A stretch of DNA of 64,000 bases from an uncultured Methylophilaceae bacterium (GCA_903834185.1 CAILHX010000035.1:35252-99251), one strand, 5' to 3'; numbered from the stretch's first letter, positions 48,410 to 58,988 are shown. Made by a program: numbers and translations. The notes: generated by a model not told the origin, from the letters alone.

Positions 48410-49084
48410 TTATCCCCATACAGCGTCCTTCAAGCCTTTGACGTATGCCTCGTGTGCTGCATTCTCATCTTCACTGGCAGCTTGGACGATTAATGTCTGC
48501 TGCCGGTTGAACGTTGCCGTCTGTGCCATTTCCGCAGAGGTTCCCACTTCCATCATCAGACTTTCCTGACCCCTGGTCATCGCCATATAAACATCTGCAA
48601 GCAATTCAGCGTCCAGCAATGCTCCGTGCAAAGTACGGCTGGAATTATCAACCCCGTAACGCTTGCATAGTGCGTCCAGATTGTTACGCTGACCAGGATG
48701 CAATTCCTTGGCCATTTTCAGCGTATCTATGACGCCGGCGCTGACGCTTTCGACCTTGCCCATCTCGATCAGCCCCAACTCGTTATTGAGAAAACCAAGA
48801 TCGAACGGCGCATTATGGATGACCAGACAGGCATCACGGATAAAATCCAGAAACTCAGCCGCCTTTTCCGCAAACAGTGGTTTGTCCTGCAACGATTCCA
48901 GGCTGATGCCGTGTACTTGCTGGGCGCCGATATCGATCTCGCGTTCAGGGTTGAGATAAGCGTGGAAGCGATTGCCGGTCAAGCGTCGGTTCACCACTTC
49001 CACCGCTGCCAATTCGATAATGCGATGCCCTTGGGCCGGATCCAGGCCGGTGGTTTCAGTATCCAGAAAAACCTGTCTGGTCAT
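48410..49084 (-). CDS. dnaQ: DNA polymerase III epsilon subunit (proofreading exonuclease)
   Basis: A 224-residue 3'-5' proofreading exonuclease. DEDDh residues are visible in [10 protein letters not shown] (about 7-16), [16 protein letters not shown] (about 92-107) and [17 protein letters not shown] (about 151-167). The C-terminal tail would bind the alpha subunit. Overlaps rnhA by four bases; the rnhA-dnaQ pair is typical of proteobacteria. Confidence 0.95.
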   Translation of the reverse strand: MTRQVFLDTETTGLDPAQGHRIIELAAVEVVNRRLTGNRFHAYLNPEREIDIGAQQVHGISLESLQDKPLFAEKAAEFLDFIRDACLVIHNAPFDLGFLNNELGLIEMGKVESVSAGVIDTLKMAKELHPGQRNNLDALCKRYGVDNSSRTLHGALLDAELLADVYMAMTRGQESLMMEVGTSAEMAQTATFNRQQTLIVQAASEDENAAHEAYVKGLKDAVWG

Positions 49085-49530
49085 GCCAAGCCTTTCAATA
49101 CCATTTCAACTCCCTTATTTGCCAGGGTATCTGCACGTTCATTTCCTGCATGCCCGTCATGCCCTCTGACCCATACCCATTCGACCTGATGGCGGCTGGA
49201 AATTGCATCCAGTTGTTGCCATAGATCTGCGTTTTTAACGGGTTGCTTATTGCTGGTTTTCCAGCCTTTCTGTTTCCAGCCATGTATCCATTCGCTGATG
49301 CCTTTTTGCACATATTGCGAATCCGTCACCACCCGGACCTGAGACGGATTTTTCAATTGTTCCAGTGCGCGTATCACCGCGGTCAGTTCCATACGGTTAT
49401 TGGTCGTATCGCGCTCTCCGCCGAATAACTCCTTTTCGTGTTTGTCGCTACGCAACCAGGCACCCCAACCGCCGACTCCAGGATTACCTTTACATGCGCC
49501 ATCAGCGTGGATCTCGATTAATTCATTCAT
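49081..49530 (-). CDS. rnhA: Ribonuclease HI
   Basis: Removes RNA from RNA-DNA hybrids, 149 residues. Catalytic Asp in [15 protein letters not shown] (about 7-21), Glu in [10 protein letters not shown] (about 45-54), Asp in VTDSQYV (about 69-75) and the C-terminal [12 protein letters not shown] (about 124-135). Gene order methyltransferase-rnhA-dnaQ on the minus strand. Confidence 0.97.
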   Translation of the reverse strand: MNELIEIHADGACKGNPGVGGWGAWLRSDKHEKELFGGERDTTNNRMELTAVIRALEQLKNPSQVRVVTDSQYVQKGISEWIHGWKQKGWKTSNKQPVKNADLWQQLDAISSRHQVEWVWVRGHDGHAGNERADTLANKGVEMVLKGLA

Positions 49531-49551
49531 GACTTGGGAGCATCATTTGAT

Positions 49552-50310
49552 TCAATGGTTTGGTTCGTTCGAGTTTTCTGTCGCCAATTTCTGGCATTCT
49601 GTTTTCTGCGTCGGCTTGGGAACGAGCAGACGTGCCATGCTGCTCGCATTCCATTGCGGACGGATCAGACGTACCCCTGTCACGCGTTTTTTCGCGACCA
49701 GAAAATACACCCCACCCATCATCGGCCACCAGCGGTCACCCGCCTTATTCATCCAATTCAGCCTGTGTAACCATTTTTCACGCTTCATGGGTGGCGCATA
49801 TCCGGACATACGACCACCGACGACTTCCAGTGCCAGCAATGCCAGCCAGTCTTTCAAACGCTTCAGCGAGATGAAACGACCATGCCATGGATAGTGTTTC
49901 TTTTCTCCGCATAAACGGCGCAAGCCCCATAAGCTGTAGGGATTAAATCCGCTAATAATGAGATGCCCTTCCGGCACCAGAACACGTTCTGCTTCTCGCA
50001 ACAACTGGTGCGGATTGCCCGAGAATTCAAGCAGGTGCGGCAACAGCAGTAAATCAATGCTGTTACTGGCGAAAGGCAGTTGTTCGAAATCACATTTCAG
50101 CTTAACAGCAGAACCTTGCCCTGCTTTACATCGGAAAGGTATACGCGAATCCTTTAAAAGGTCAGCCTCTGCCAACCCCAACTGTACGGCGTTGAAGCCA
50201 AAAATGTCACTCACCGCAGCATCGAACCTCGCCTGCTCCTGGCTTTGCAGATATTGACCCAATGGCGTGGCAAGCCAGTCAGATTGGCTTATGATGCTGG
50301 TCATGACCAT
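49552..50310 (-). CDS. Class I SAM-dependent methyltransferase-like protein, unknown substrate
   Basis: A 252-residue methyltransferase-like protein found next to gloB and rnhA in many beta-proteobacteria. It has DLLLLPHLLEFSGNPHQLLR (about 88-107), VLVPEGHLIISGFNPYSLWG, and KRLKDWLALLALEVVGG, matching motif III/post III of the family. Motif I (the glycine-rich SAM loop) is not recognisable in its usual form (DIFGFNAVQLGLAEADLL instead). The start is at 50310 or 50304, which places it head-to-head over the gloB start codon. The substrate is unknown. Confidence 0.75.
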   Translation of the reverse strand: MVMTSIISQSDWLATPLGQYLQSQEQARFDAAVSDIFGFNAVQLGLAEADLLKDSRIPFRCKAGQGSAVKLKCDFEQLPFASNSIDLLLLPHLLEFSGNPHQLLREAERVLVPEGHLIISGFNPYSLWGLRRLCGEKKHYPWHGRFISLKRLKDWLALLALEVVGGRMSGYAPPMKREKWLHRLNWMNKAGDRWWPMMGGVYFLVAKKRVTGVRLIRPQWNASSMARLLVPKPTQKTECQKLATENSNEPNH

Positions 50311-51073
50311 AGTCCCTATTCCTGCCTTCCGCGATAATTATATATGGATGCTGGTGCATGGCAGCAACGCAGCCGTTGTAGACCCTGGAGATGCCGTGCC
50401 GGTACTCGCTTATCTGCAACAGCATGGCTTATCTTTACGCGCCATTCTGGCGACCCATCATCACAACGACCATATCGGCGGCATCAATGTGCTACTGCAA
50501 CATTACAGCGTGCCTGTCTATACTCCGAAACCTGCACCACAAAATCCGGTTTTCGACTTTGCTTACAGCGCTGTCAAAGACCATGACGAGATCGTCCTGC
50601 CCGAGCTGGAAACCACGCTACGCGTGCTTGACGTGCCAGGACATACCGCAGTCCATGTGGCGTATTATGGCGGAAATTCCCTATTCTGTGGCGACACTTT
50701 ATTCGGCTGCGGATGCGGCCGCATATTCGACGGCAGTTGCGAACAGCTTTATCATTCGCTGCAAAAATTGGAACAACTCCCGGATCACACACTGGTCTAC
50801 TGCGGTCACGAATACACACTGGATAATATTGACTTTGCCTTGAGTGTAGACCCGCATAACCAGGCTCTGCTTGAACGGCAAAAGAATAGCCGGGAACTTA
50901 TCGCGCAACACCTGCCAACTCTGCCATCAACCATGGGGCTGGAAAAAGCAACTAATCCATTTTTACGTTGCCATATGCCTGCGTTGCGATCAGCCACGCA
51001 TATGGACCGGGATGTTGCTGTTTTCTGTGCACTAAGAGAAATGAAAAACCATTTTAATCATGATGTTAAGTAA
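50303..51073 (+). CDS. gloB: Hydroxyacylglutathione hydrolase (glyoxalase II)
   Basis: Hydrolyses S-D-lactoylglutathione to D-lactate and glutathione, detoxifying methylglyoxal. About 256 residues. Metal-binding THHHNDHIGG (about 53-62), FCGDTLFGCGCGR (about 130-142) and YCGHEYT (about 165-171) are conserved. It starts MTIVPIPAFRDNYIW at ATG 50303, the usual family start, and overlaps the divergent methyltransferase gene by eight bases at the 5' ends. No strong ribosome-binding site is seen. Confidence 0.93.
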   Translation: MTIVPIPAFRDNYIWMLVHGSNAAVVDPGDAVPVLAYLQQHGLSLRAILATHHHNDHIGGINVLLQHYSVPVYTPKPAPQNPVFDFAYSAVKDHDEIVLPELETTLRVLDVPGHTAVHVAYYGGNSLFCGDTLFGCGCGRIFDGSCEQLYHSLQKLEQLPDHTLVYCGHEYTLDNIDFALSVDPHNQALLERQKNSRELIAQHLPTLPSTMGLEKATNPFLRCHMPALRSATHMDRDVAVFCALREMKNHFNHDVK

Positions 51074-51151
51074 ACATATCAGCGCATTCTCAAGCTTGAC
51101 TGAACGCACACACTTGAGTACCATTCAAGCACTTCGATTTGCGAACGCATA

Positions 51152-52936
51152 ATGCCAATAAAAGCTCCGATTCACCTGATGTTTGCGCTGGTATTGTTTT
51201 GCGGTACGGCGCACGCAGATGCCATTGCAGACCAGGGTGGAACAGTCGTCCCATTTAATACTGTTCAGGATATCCCGCAGGATGCAGGACCGGATACCGC
51301 TCAGGATCAGTTTCAAACCAGTAATGCAATCCTGCCCCCGAGCCTGACCATACCGGAAAATGTGGTAACGCCTGATGATCTGCCTCAGGCCGATTCCGAC
51401 AACACACCTGCTACTCAGCAAGCAACGCAAACCAGCCAGCCTGACCAGAGCAGTCAGGATGCGCCATCGCCTGCTCCTGAAGCGGTGATCGCCCCTAATG
51501 ATTTGTGGCAGCGTATCCGTAATGGTTACGGCATGGCGAATATGCAATCTCCGTTTACCGCCACACACGAAGCCTGGTATGCCGCAAGACCTGAATATGT
51601 TCAACGTATGGTCTCGCGCAGCCAGCTTTATCTGTATCACGTCGTTGATGAAGTGCAGAAGCGGGGCATGCCGACCGAGATCGCCCTGCTGCCCATGGTT
51701 GAGAGTGCGTTCAATCCGGAAGCCTACTCACGCAGCAAAGCCTCCGGCATCTGGCAATTCATCCCTTCCACCGGCAGGAATTTCGGTCTGAAACAGGACT
51801 GGTGGTCGGATAACCGCCGTGATGTGATGGCTGCCACCGATGCAGCGCTCACCTATCTGAATAAACTGCATGGCATGTTCGGTACATGGGAACTTGCTTT
51901 GGCTGCCTATAATGCTGGCGAAGGCACCGTACAACATGCGATAGACGTGAATCGCCGCAAAGGGTTGCCCACCGACTACCAGAGCCTGAATCTACCGCAG
52001 GAAACCAGAGATTACGTACCCAAGCTGCAAGCGGTGAAAAATATCATCTCCAACCCGCAGCAATACGGGCTGGACATCAAATCCATCGCCAACCAGCCTT
52101 ACTTTACCCGGGTGAATCTGCCGAATCGCATGGATGTCAAACTCGCCGCCAAACTGGCAGGGGTATCCACGCAGGAATTCACTCAGCTCAACCCGGCGTA
52201 CCGACGCCCGGTAATGGCAGGCAGCAATGGCATTTTGCTGCCTATCGGCAAGGAAGGTACTTTCCAAACCAATCTGGCGAACTACAACCAGCCTCTGGTG
52301 ACCTGGCAGACCCATTATGCAAAACGTGGTGAGCGTTTAAGCAGTATCGCAAAAAAATACGGCATCACTGTGGCCCAACTGCAGGAAGCCAACGACATCT
52401 CCGCCAAAAAACGCCTGCAATCCAATCAGCCACTCCTGGTGCCAGCGCCCAATGGCGGCGCAAACAGCAAAATGAGTGATCAGGATGTGATCGACGTCGC
52501 ATCCACAGCGGCAAATCTGCCTAAAGAAAGCAATGCCGGTTCCAGACGCTACCTGGTGAAGAAAGGCGATACTACTTTCTCCATTGCCAAGAACTACGGC
52601 ATCACCGCCAAACAACTGATGGCTTTTAACCATCTGAAAAGCAGCAAGCTACACCGCGGACAAACTTTGGTCATCAATGATGCGACTGCCGATAAAGCCT
52701 CCAGTACTAAAGTCAGCGCGAATAAAGTTGTAGCGAAATCTTCCACTGCCAAGCCATCAAAAGTAGCTGCCAAAACCGCCAAGACTCGTTATGTGGTCAA
52801 ACGCGGCGAGACGCTGGACAGTATCGCGCGCAAATTCAATGTTGCCACCGGCGACTTGCAGCGTTGGAATAAAATCAATCACAGCCGTGTCACGGCAGGG
52901 CACGCTTTGACTATCTATCGCCCGGATGACGCTTAA
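51152..52936 (+). CDS. mltD: Membrane-bound lytic murein transglycosylase D with three LysM domains
   Basis: Exported peptidoglycan lytic transglycosylase of 594 residues. The signal peptide (about 1-24, ending AHA) has no lipobox, so it is not a typical lipoprotein. A 90-residue Q/P/S-rich linker precedes the SLT domain (about 160-270) with catalytic Glu in ESAFNPEAYSRSKASGIWQF. Three LysM modules bind glycan (about 387-432, 465-508, 547-590), each beginning near a RY.V K.G..T pattern. Follows gloB by 78 bases; own promoter likely. Confidence 0.93.
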   Translation: MPIKAPIHLMFALVLFCGTAHADAIADQGGTVVPFNTVQDIPQDAGPDTAQDQFQTSNAILPPSLTIPENVVTPDDLPQADSDNTPATQQATQTSQPDQSSQDAPSPAPEAVIAPNDLWQRIRNGYGMANMQSPFTATHEAWYAARPEYVQRMVSRSQLYLYHVVDEVQKRGMPTEIALLPMVESAFNPEAYSRSKASGIWQFIPSTGRNFGLKQDWWSDNRRDVMAATDAALTYLNKLHGMFGTWELALAAYNAGEGTVQHAIDVNRRKGLPTDYQSLNLPQETRDYVPKLQAVKNIISNPQQYGLDIKSIANQPYFTRVNLPNRMDVKLAAKLAGVSTQEFTQLNPAYRRPVMAGSNGILLPIGKEGTFQTNLANYNQPLVTWQTHYAKRGERLSSIAKKYGITVAQLQEANDISAKKRLQSNQPLLVPAPNGGANSKMSDQDVIDVASTAANLPKESNAGSRRYLVKKGDTTFSIAKNYGITAKQLMAFNHLKSSKLHRGQTLVINDATADKASSTKVSANKVVAKSSTAKPSKVAAKTAKTRYVVKRGETLDSIARKFNVATGDLQRWNKINHSRVTAGHALTIYRPDDA

Positions 52937-52952
52937 TACGCGATTCTAGTCC

Positions 52953-54578
52953 ATGCGCCCGTTTTATTTTTTGTTGCTGTTCGTTCTTGCCGCCTGTAGC
53001 AAGCCCGCCCCAAGTACACAACTACAACTGGATAGTGTTTATCCTCCGCAATCGGGAGGCGTACTGGTAGATGCCATGACCGCCGAGCCTTCCGGACTGA
53101 TCCCGATGATCGCGGCAGAATCTGCGTCCTCCGCAATCGCCAGCCACATCTTCAACAGCCTGTTGCGATATGACAAAAATCTGGAATTGGAAGGTGACCT
53201 TGCCAAATCATGGGATATCTCCAAAGATCAGAAAACCATCACCTTCCATCTGAAACCCGATTTGAAATGGGCGGATGGCAAACCTTTGACCAGTGCCGAT
53301 GCCTTGTTCACCTGGCAATTGGTCACGGATGAAAAGACACGTACCCCTTATGCTTCTGATTTCAAGCTGGTAATCAAAGCAGAAGCACCGGATCCGCTGA
53401 CGTTCCGCGTCAATTATGCGCAACCTTATGCTCCCGCGCTGGATTCATGGTCTGGCTTGCAGATCATGCCGGAACACCTGTTAAAAGGGCAGGACATCAA
53501 CACCACGGCTTTCGCACGCAACCCCGTCGGCAGCAATTATTACCGTCTGGCCCAATGGAAAAACGGCGAGAGCCTGGTGCTTTCTGCCAACCCTCTGGCG
53601 ACACAGGGAGTCCCCAGGATAGACAAGCTGGTGACGCGAATCATCCCTGACCCGGCCGCGCAGTTTCTGGAACTGATGGCTGACAATATTGATGTGATGA
53701 ATCTGGACCCGATTCAATACAGCCGTATCGTTCCCGCCAGACCTGAATTGAAACAGAGGATCGCGCTGTATAAAGAATTGGGCAATGGTTATACCTATCT
53801 GGGGTTCAATCTGAAACATGCACCTTTCGATGACAAGCGCGTACGGCAGGCGATCAATTACGCAATCGACAAACAGGAGCTCATTGATGGCGTGCTGCTT
53901 GGGCTGGGAGAGCCTATCGCCTCCCCTTACAAGCCGGGTACACGCTGGGTGAACCCGCAACTTAAACCCTATGCTTATGACCCTGCAAAAGCCAGACAAC
54001 TCCTCAAAGAGGCCGGGTTTGTGGACCACGACAGCGATGGCATACTGGTTAAGAATGGCAAACCGTTGGCATTCGAGATACTGCTCAATCAGAACAAGGA
54101 GCGTATCACCAGCGCGGTACTGATACAGCGACGCCTGAAAGAGATAGGGATTAAAGTGACCATACGCCAGATGGAATGGGCAAGCTTCCTGGGGCGGATT
54201 AAAAGCAGTGACTTTGATGTCGTGATACTGGGTTGGAGCTTGTCGCTGGATCCTGACCAGTTCAGCATCTGGCACTCATCGCAAAACCATCCGGGGCAGT
54301 TCAATTTCATCAACTACAATAACCCGAAAGTAGACAAGCTGCTGGAACAAGGCCGGCTGGAACTCAACCCGGACAAGCGTATGAAGATCTACCATGAATT
54401 TTCGCGATTGCTGCTGGATGACAGCCCTATCGTCTATCTTTTTGAAGGCTATGGCCTGCCCGCCATCCACAAGCGCATCCGTGGCATAGACAATCCGGCA
54501 CCACCTGCCGGTATCGGCTGGAATTCGCAGGACTGGTATATCCCTGAACCATTGCGTCGCAAGGAAATATCACCATGA
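52953..54578 (+). CDS. Peptide ABC transporter substrate-binding lipoprotein (SBP family 5)
   Basis: Periplasmic lipoprotein of 541 residues capturing peptides or a similar ligand. Lipobox LAAC (cysteine about residue 15) is followed by the two-lobed SBP_bac_5 fold with WDISKDQKTITFHLKPDLKW (about 89-108), the family's LKWADGKPLTSADALF and hinge segments like FDDKRVRQAINYAIDKQELI. Operon with both permeases: ATG of the first overlaps this stop codon by four bases. Ligand not predicted; ATPase genes are at 26808-28447. Confidence 0.92.
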   Translation: MRPFYFLLLFVLAACSKPAPSTQLQLDSVYPPQSGGVLVDAMTAEPSGLIPMIAAESASSAIASHIFNSLLRYDKNLELEGDLAKSWDISKDQKTITFHLKPDLKWADGKPLTSADALFTWQLVTDEKTRTPYASDFKLVIKAEAPDPLTFRVNYAQPYAPALDSWSGLQIMPEHLLKGQDINTTAFARNPVGSNYYRLAQWKNGESLVLSANPLATQGVPRIDKLVTRIIPDPAAQFLELMADNIDVMNLDPIQYSRIVPARPELKQRIALYKELGNGYTYLGFNLKHAPFDDKRVRQAINYAIDKQELIDGVLLGLGEPIASPYKPGTRWVNPQLKPYAYDPAKARQLLKEAGFVDHDSDGILVKNGKPLAFEILLNQNKERITSAVLIQRRLKEIGIKVTIRQMEWASFLGRIKSSDFDVVILGWSLSLDPDQFSIWHSSQNHPGQFNFINYNNPKVDKLLEQGRLELNPDKRMKIYHEFSRLLLDDSPIVYLFEGYGLPAIHKRIRGIDNPAPPAGIGWNSQDWYIPEPLRRKEISP

Positions 54579-55594
54579 TGCAATACATACTGAAACGCGT
54601 GTTATGGATGGGGCCACTACTGGTGGGCATCAGCCTGATCTCGTTCCTGATCATGCATCTGGCACCAGGCGACATCACCACCACCGAAGCCAGCTTCAAC
54701 CCCAAAACCAGCCAGGAATCCATACAGAAGCTGCGCAAGCTTTACCATTTGGACGAGCCGGTCATAGTGCAATACGGCTATTGGCTGAAACGCATGGTCA
54801 AACTGGATTTCGGCAATTCCTTTGCCAGTCATCAGCGCCCGGTGTTCTGGCAAACCAAGGATGCGCAAGGCAACATCACCAAAGGCATGATCCAGCAAGC
54901 GATGCCGATCACGTTGATGATCAACGTACTGAGCATGGCCCTCATTTTTTCTGTGGCGTTGCCCTTGGGCGTCATCTCCGCCCTGACCCACCACCGTGCG
55001 TCAGACCGCGCCATCACCATTTTTGTCTTTATCGGCTTTGCCATGCCCGGTTTCTGGCTGGCATTAATGCTGATGTACTGGCTTGGAGTGTTGCATAACC
55101 TTCTACCCATTTCAGGGCTGCATAGTCTGGATGCCGAGCGCATGGGCTTGATCGCATGGACTTTAGACGCAGGCAAACATCTGTTGATCCCGGTTTTTAT
55201 TTCCGCTTTGGGTGGGCTGGCTGGTATTTCCCTGTTTGTAAAAAACGGCATGCTGGACGTACTACACCAGGATTACATCACGACCGCACGTGCCAAAGGC
55301 TTGCCGGAGAATACCGTCATTTATCGCCATGCTTTACGTAACGCGTGGTTGCCTCTCATCACCTTATTGGGCTTATCCATTCCCGGTTTGATTGGTGGTT
55401 CGGTCATCGCCGAATCTTTATTCGCCATCCCCGGCATGGGAAAATTATTCTACGACGCCGTTCTGATGCGCGACTTCCCGGTCATCATGGGCATACTGAC
55501 CATAGGTTCCGCATTGACGCTGGTAGGCAATCTGCTGGCGGATATTGCTTATGCATGGGCTGACCCGCGTGTACGCAGAGGGGTGGCGGGATGA
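54575..55594 (+). CDS. Peptide ABC transporter permease (DppB/OppB type)
   Basis: Inner-membrane permease of 339 residues, six predicted helices: an N-terminal anchor (about 9-29) and a group from about 118 to 325. The EAA-type cytoplasmic loop TTARAKGLPENTVIYRHALRNA (about 229-250) couples to the ATPase. Overlaps the binding-protein gene and the next permease gene by four bases each. Confidence 0.93.
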   Translation: MMQYILKRVLWMGPLLVGISLISFLIMHLAPGDITTTEASFNPKTSQESIQKLRKLYHLDEPVIVQYGYWLKRMVKLDFGNSFASHQRPVFWQTKDAQGNITKGMIQQAMPITLMINVLSMALIFSVALPLGVISALTHHRASDRAITIFVFIGFAMPGFWLALMLMYWLGVLHNLLPISGLHSLDAERMGLIAWTLDAGKHLLIPVFISALGGLAGISLFVKNGMLDVLHQDYITTARAKGLPENTVIYRHALRNAWLPLITLLGLSIPGLIGGSVIAESLFAIPGMGKLFYDAVLMRDFPVIMGILTIGSALTLVGNLLADIAYAWADPRVRRGVAG

Positions 55595-56409
55595 AGCGCG
55601 TCCTTGCAAATCCCCTTGCCTGCTGGGGTTTGGCCATTACCCTGATCACTTTATTGCTGGCTTTATTCGCGCCGGCGATTGCGCCTTATGATCCGGATGC
55701 CATCGATGTAAAGCAGATACTGCTATCCCCTTCCGCTTCCCACTGGATGGGCACAGACGGCCTGGGACGCGATGTGTTTTCGCGTATGCTGTTTGGTGCA
55801 CGCATCTCTTTGATGGTAGGGTTTGTCGCAGTGGGGATCGCCACTATCATAGGCGTGCTGCTGGGGGCTATTTCCGGTTATTACCGGGGTTGGGTGGACA
55901 TTTTCATCATGCGGCTGGTGGATGTCATGCTCTCCATTCCAACCTTTTTCCTGATACTGGCTGTGATTGCGTTTCTCACGCCTTCCATCTGGAACATCAT
56001 GATCGTGATCGGCCTGACGTCATGGATGGGCGTGACTCGTCTGGTCAGAGCGGAATTCCTCAGCCTGCGCGAGCGCGAATTCGTGCTGTCAGCCAAAGCG
56101 CTTGGCGCCGGCGACTTGCGCCTGATCTTCCGGCATTTATTGCCCAATAGCCTCACCCCCATCATCGTCAGTACGGTACTCGGTATCGCCAGTGCAGTGC
56201 TGGTAGAATCCGGCCTGTCATTTTTGGGCCTGGGGGTGCAACCGCCTCAGGCATCCTGGGGCAATATTCTGACCGACGGCAAAGAATATATCCAATTCGC
56301 ATGGTGGCTATCGTTGTTCCCCGGGCTGGCGATATTGTTTACGGTGCTAGGCTATAATCTGCTTGGTGAGGGTCTGCGTGACGCCCTTGATCCACGAACC
56401 ACAAACTAG
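55591..56409 (+). CDS. Peptide ABC transporter permease (DppC/OppC type)
   Basis: Second permease, 272 residues, with the N-terminal helix, the conserved [20 protein letters not shown] (about 51-70) typical of OppC/DppC and the coupling loop [20 protein letters not shown] (about 166-185). It is the last transporter gene; fabI follows 22 bases after its stop. Confidence 0.93.
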   Translation: MKRVLANPLACWGLAITLITLLLALFAPAIAPYDPDAIDVKQILLSPSASHWMGTDGLGRDVFSRMLFGARISLMVGFVAVGIATIIGVLLGAISGYYRGWVDIFIMRLVDVMLSIPTFFLILAVIAFLTPSIWNIMIVIGLTSWMGVTRLVRAEFLSLREREFVLSAKALGAGDLRLIFRHLLPNSLTPIIVSTVLGIASAVLVESGLSFLGLGVQPPQASWGNILTDGKEYIQFAWWLSLFPGLAILFTVLGYNLLGEGLRDALDPRTTN

Positions 56410-56431
56410 GAAATCAAACAGGAAATCAATC

Positions 56432-57217
56432 ATGGGATTCTTAACCGGAAAACGCGCCCTTATCGTGGGGCTGCTGAGTAATCGTTCTATCGCCTACGGC
56501 ATCGGCCAGGCCATGAAACGCGAAGGCGCGGAAATCGCCTGTACTTATCAGATAGATAAATTCAAAGACAGAGTGACCGGACTTGCTGCAGAGCTGGGAT
56601 CGAATATCGTGTTGCCGTGCGATGTCAGCGACGATGCACAGATAGACACTTTGTTCTCCGAACTGGGAAAACACTGGGATGGCCTGGACATCATCATCCA
56701 TTCCGTTGCTTTCGTCCCCAGAGCTGCGCTGGAAGGCGACTATCTGGACAGTATCACCCGCGAGTATTTCCGTATCGCCCATGATGTCAGCTCTTACAGT
56801 TTTGCCGCACTGGCCAAAGCCGCACGCCCGATGATGAAGGGGCGAAAAGGTGCGCTGCTCACCGTCAGTTATCTGGGGGCAGAACGTACCATGCCTAACT
56901 ACAATGTCATGGGATTAGCCAAGGCAAGCCTGGAAGCCAATGTGCGTTACATGGCACAAAGTCTTGGCCCTGAAGGCATCCGAGTGAATGCAGTATCCGC
57001 CGGCCCGATCAAGACACTGGCTGCCTCAGGCATTTCCGGTTTCGACAAGATGATGGACTTCAACGAAAAACATGCTGCCCTGCGCCGCAATGTGACCATA
57101 GAAGAAGTGGGTAACGTCTCTGCATTCTTGTGTAGCGACCTTGCCAGCGGTGTTACCGGCGAGATCACCTATGTAGATGGCGGATTCAATATCACCGCTG
57201 CTGCCAGTGTAGAGTAA
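56432..57217 (+). CDS. fabI: Enoyl-[acyl-carrier-protein] reductase (NADH) FabI
   Basis: Last step of fatty acid elongation, about 261 residues. SDR fold with the FabI variation [20 protein letters not shown] (about 13-32) and the catalytic Tyr/Lys pair [19 protein letters not shown] (about 157-175). ATG 56432 begins [13 protein letters not shown] with AGGA upstream; the frame extending to 56363 lies in the permease gene. Downstream of a transporter operon, probably co-transcribed. Triclosan-type sensitivity is a family trait. Confidence 0.95.
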   Translation: MGFLTGKRALIVGLLSNRSIAYGIGQAMKREGAEIACTYQIDKFKDRVTGLAAELGSNIVLPCDVSDDAQIDTLFSELGKHWDGLDIIIHSVAFVPRAALEGDYLDSITREYFRIAHDVSSYSFAALAKAARPMMKGRKGALLTVSYLGAERTMPNYNVMGLAKASLEANVRYMAQSLGPEGIRVNAVSAGPIKTLAASGISGFDKMMDFNEKHAALRRNVTIEEVGNVSAFLCSDLASGVTGEITYVDGGFNITAAASVE

Positions 57218-57241
57218 GCGTGGAGGGAGAAACCCCTCGAT

Positions 57242-58939
57242 ATGAAAATCCTTGTTGCAGACGACAGCGCTACCAACCGTGCGGTGCTGGGGACTTTGCT
57301 CACCAACATGGGTCATCAACCTATCTTTGCTGAAAATGGGCGTGAAGCGGTAGAAGTTTTCGAGCGGGAATTACCCGACTGCATCTTGATGGATATCATG
57401 ATGCCCGTAGAGGACGGCCTCAGTGCAACCAGACGGATCAAGGCGCTCAGTTCCGGACGGTTGACCCCCATCGTCATGGTTACTACCCTGGATTCGGAAA
57501 CCGACCTGATCAACGGTATCGAAGCTGGTGCCGATGACTACTTTACCAAGCCGATCAAAATGCCGGTGGTGAAGGCGAAAGTCAGAGCCATGCAGCGCGC
57601 CATCGAAGTCCAGCGTGACATTGAGCAGAAGACCCAGGAGCTTGAGAAATACTATTACGAAGCTGAAAACGATATGCGCATCACCAGCCATATCATGCAG
57701 CGTATGACCGAACCGGAAAAACTCGACGATCCGGCTTTCGAATACTGGCTGCAACCCACCGCGCAATGCAGTGGCGACCTAATCTGTGCAGCACGCACCC
57801 CTGGCGGAGTTTTACATTTGATATTGGCAGACGGCACCGGTCACGGCCTGTCTGCTGCGATGGATGTGATCCCGCTGCCACAGATATTTTATGCGATGAC
57901 GGCGATTGCCTACTCCATAGGCACCATCGCTGCCGAAATGAACGCCAAGATCAAAGCACTGCTTCCAGTAGACCACTTTATCGCAGCCACCCTGATTGCA
58001 GTAGATCCCAACAACCAGACCATAGAGGTGTGGAATGGCGGCAACCCCACCTGCTGGATACTCAACGGTCGTGGCGAACTGGTTCATAGTGCACGTTCGA
58101 AACACTTGCCCATCGGCATACTGGAACCGAATGCGTTCGATGCAAGTACCGAAAAAGTGCGCTTCTCCAAAGGTTATCGTGTCATCAGTTTCTCTGACGG
58201 CCTCCCTGACGCAGGCAATGCCAGTGGTGCCGAATTAGGTCTGGATAGAATACTGAGTGTATTCCGCAAGACAGCTGCTTCCAGTTGCATGGCGAAGTTG
58301 AAAACCTTGGTCGCTGCACATACCAACAACTCTAAAACTCACGACGATATTTCAGTCGTCATCATACACACCGACAAGCTTGCCACTTGGGCAGACAAGA
58401 CCAGCCACCCCATCCATTCCAGCCACCCGCCTGCCCTTTCGACGACCTTGAGCAATGGCTGGCGGCTGGAGATGCGGTTGGGAGCTACTGAATTGAAAGT
58501 ACTTGACCCCATCCCTTTTGTGATCGACTTGCTCAAAAAACTGCAGGTGACCGATGCGCATTTAAGCAGTTTATTCCTGATCATTTCAGAGTTATTCAAC
58601 AACGCGCTGGATCACGGGCTGTTAAAGCTTGATTCCGCCATCAAGCATGGTGAAAACGGTTTTGAGAATTATCTGAATCTGCGTGCTCACCGGCTTGCCG
58701 AACTATCCCAGGATGCCACGTTGGAACTGGAGTTTGAGAATCAGGCCTCGGAAAAATATTGTTTGTTGAAAATCCGTGTTAAAGACAGCGGTGACGGCTT
58801 CAATCACCAGATAACTGAGCGTGGGAAAGAGCATGCAGAACTGCAGCATGGACGAGGGATCAGTCTGGTAGAAAAAATCGCCGATCAAGTAGTATATAAT
58901 TACTCTGGAAATGAAGTTATTGTGACCTACTCGCTGTAA
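57242..58939 (+). CDS. Receiver-PP2C phosphatase-HATPase signalling protein (partner-switch regulator)
   Basis: A 565-residue fusion. Residues 1-122 are a receiver domain (Asp7/Asp8 pair, phospho-acceptor Asp51 in LMDIMMP, Thr81-82, Lys103). After a helix comes a PP2C/SpoIIE-type phosphatase, about 170-385, with SGDLI, LADGTGHGLSAAM and HDDISVVII. The C-terminus (about 415-565) is an anti-sigma-type HATPase with ELFNNALDHG (about 449-458), VKDSGDGFN and GRGISLVEKIAD. Such fusions control an anti-anti-sigma STAS protein, here the neighbour at 58989. The final target (sigma factor or other) is unknown. SD and ATG are well placed. Confidence 0.9.
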   Translation: MKILVADDSATNRAVLGTLLTNMGHQPIFAENGREAVEVFERELPDCILMDIMMPVEDGLSATRRIKALSSGRLTPIVMVTTLDSETDLINGIEAGADDYFTKPIKMPVVKAKVRAMQRAIEVQRDIEQKTQELEKYYYEAENDMRITSHIMQRMTEPEKLDDPAFEYWLQPTAQCSGDLICAARTPGGVLHLILADGTGHGLSAAMDVIPLPQIFYAMTAIAYSIGTIAAEMNAKIKALLPVDHFIAATLIAVDPNNQTIEVWNGGNPTCWILNGRGELVHSARSKHLPIGILEPNAFDASTEKVRFSKGYRVISFSDGLPDAGNASGAELGLDRILSVFRKTAASSCMAKLKTLVAAHTNNSKTHDDISVVIIHTDKLATWADKTSHPIHSSHPPALSTTLSNGWRLEMRLGATELKVLDPIPFVIDLLKKLQVTDAHLSSLFLIISELFNNALDHGLLKLDSAIKHGENGFENYLNLRAHRLAELSQDATLELEFENQASEKYCLLKIRVKDSGDGFNHQITERGKEHAELQHGRGISLVEKIADQVVYNYSGNEVIVTYSL

Positions 58940-58988
58940 TGAAAGCATAGCAGCTGTTAAAGACCTGATAACTTGAGGAATAAACACT

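Noticed and set aside
50574..50819. Minus-strand frame whose peptide begins with MCIRDR, a string often met in contaminated metagenomic proteins
   Set aside because: Here it is simply the reverse strand of the conserved GHEYT region of gloB, which reads normally, so it is neither a gene nor an adapter artefact.
51152..52936. Lipoprotein attachment for MltD
   Set aside because: The signal peptide lacks a lipobox cysteine (LFCGTAHA has Cys at a position that does not fit), so I treat it as a cleaved secretory protein.
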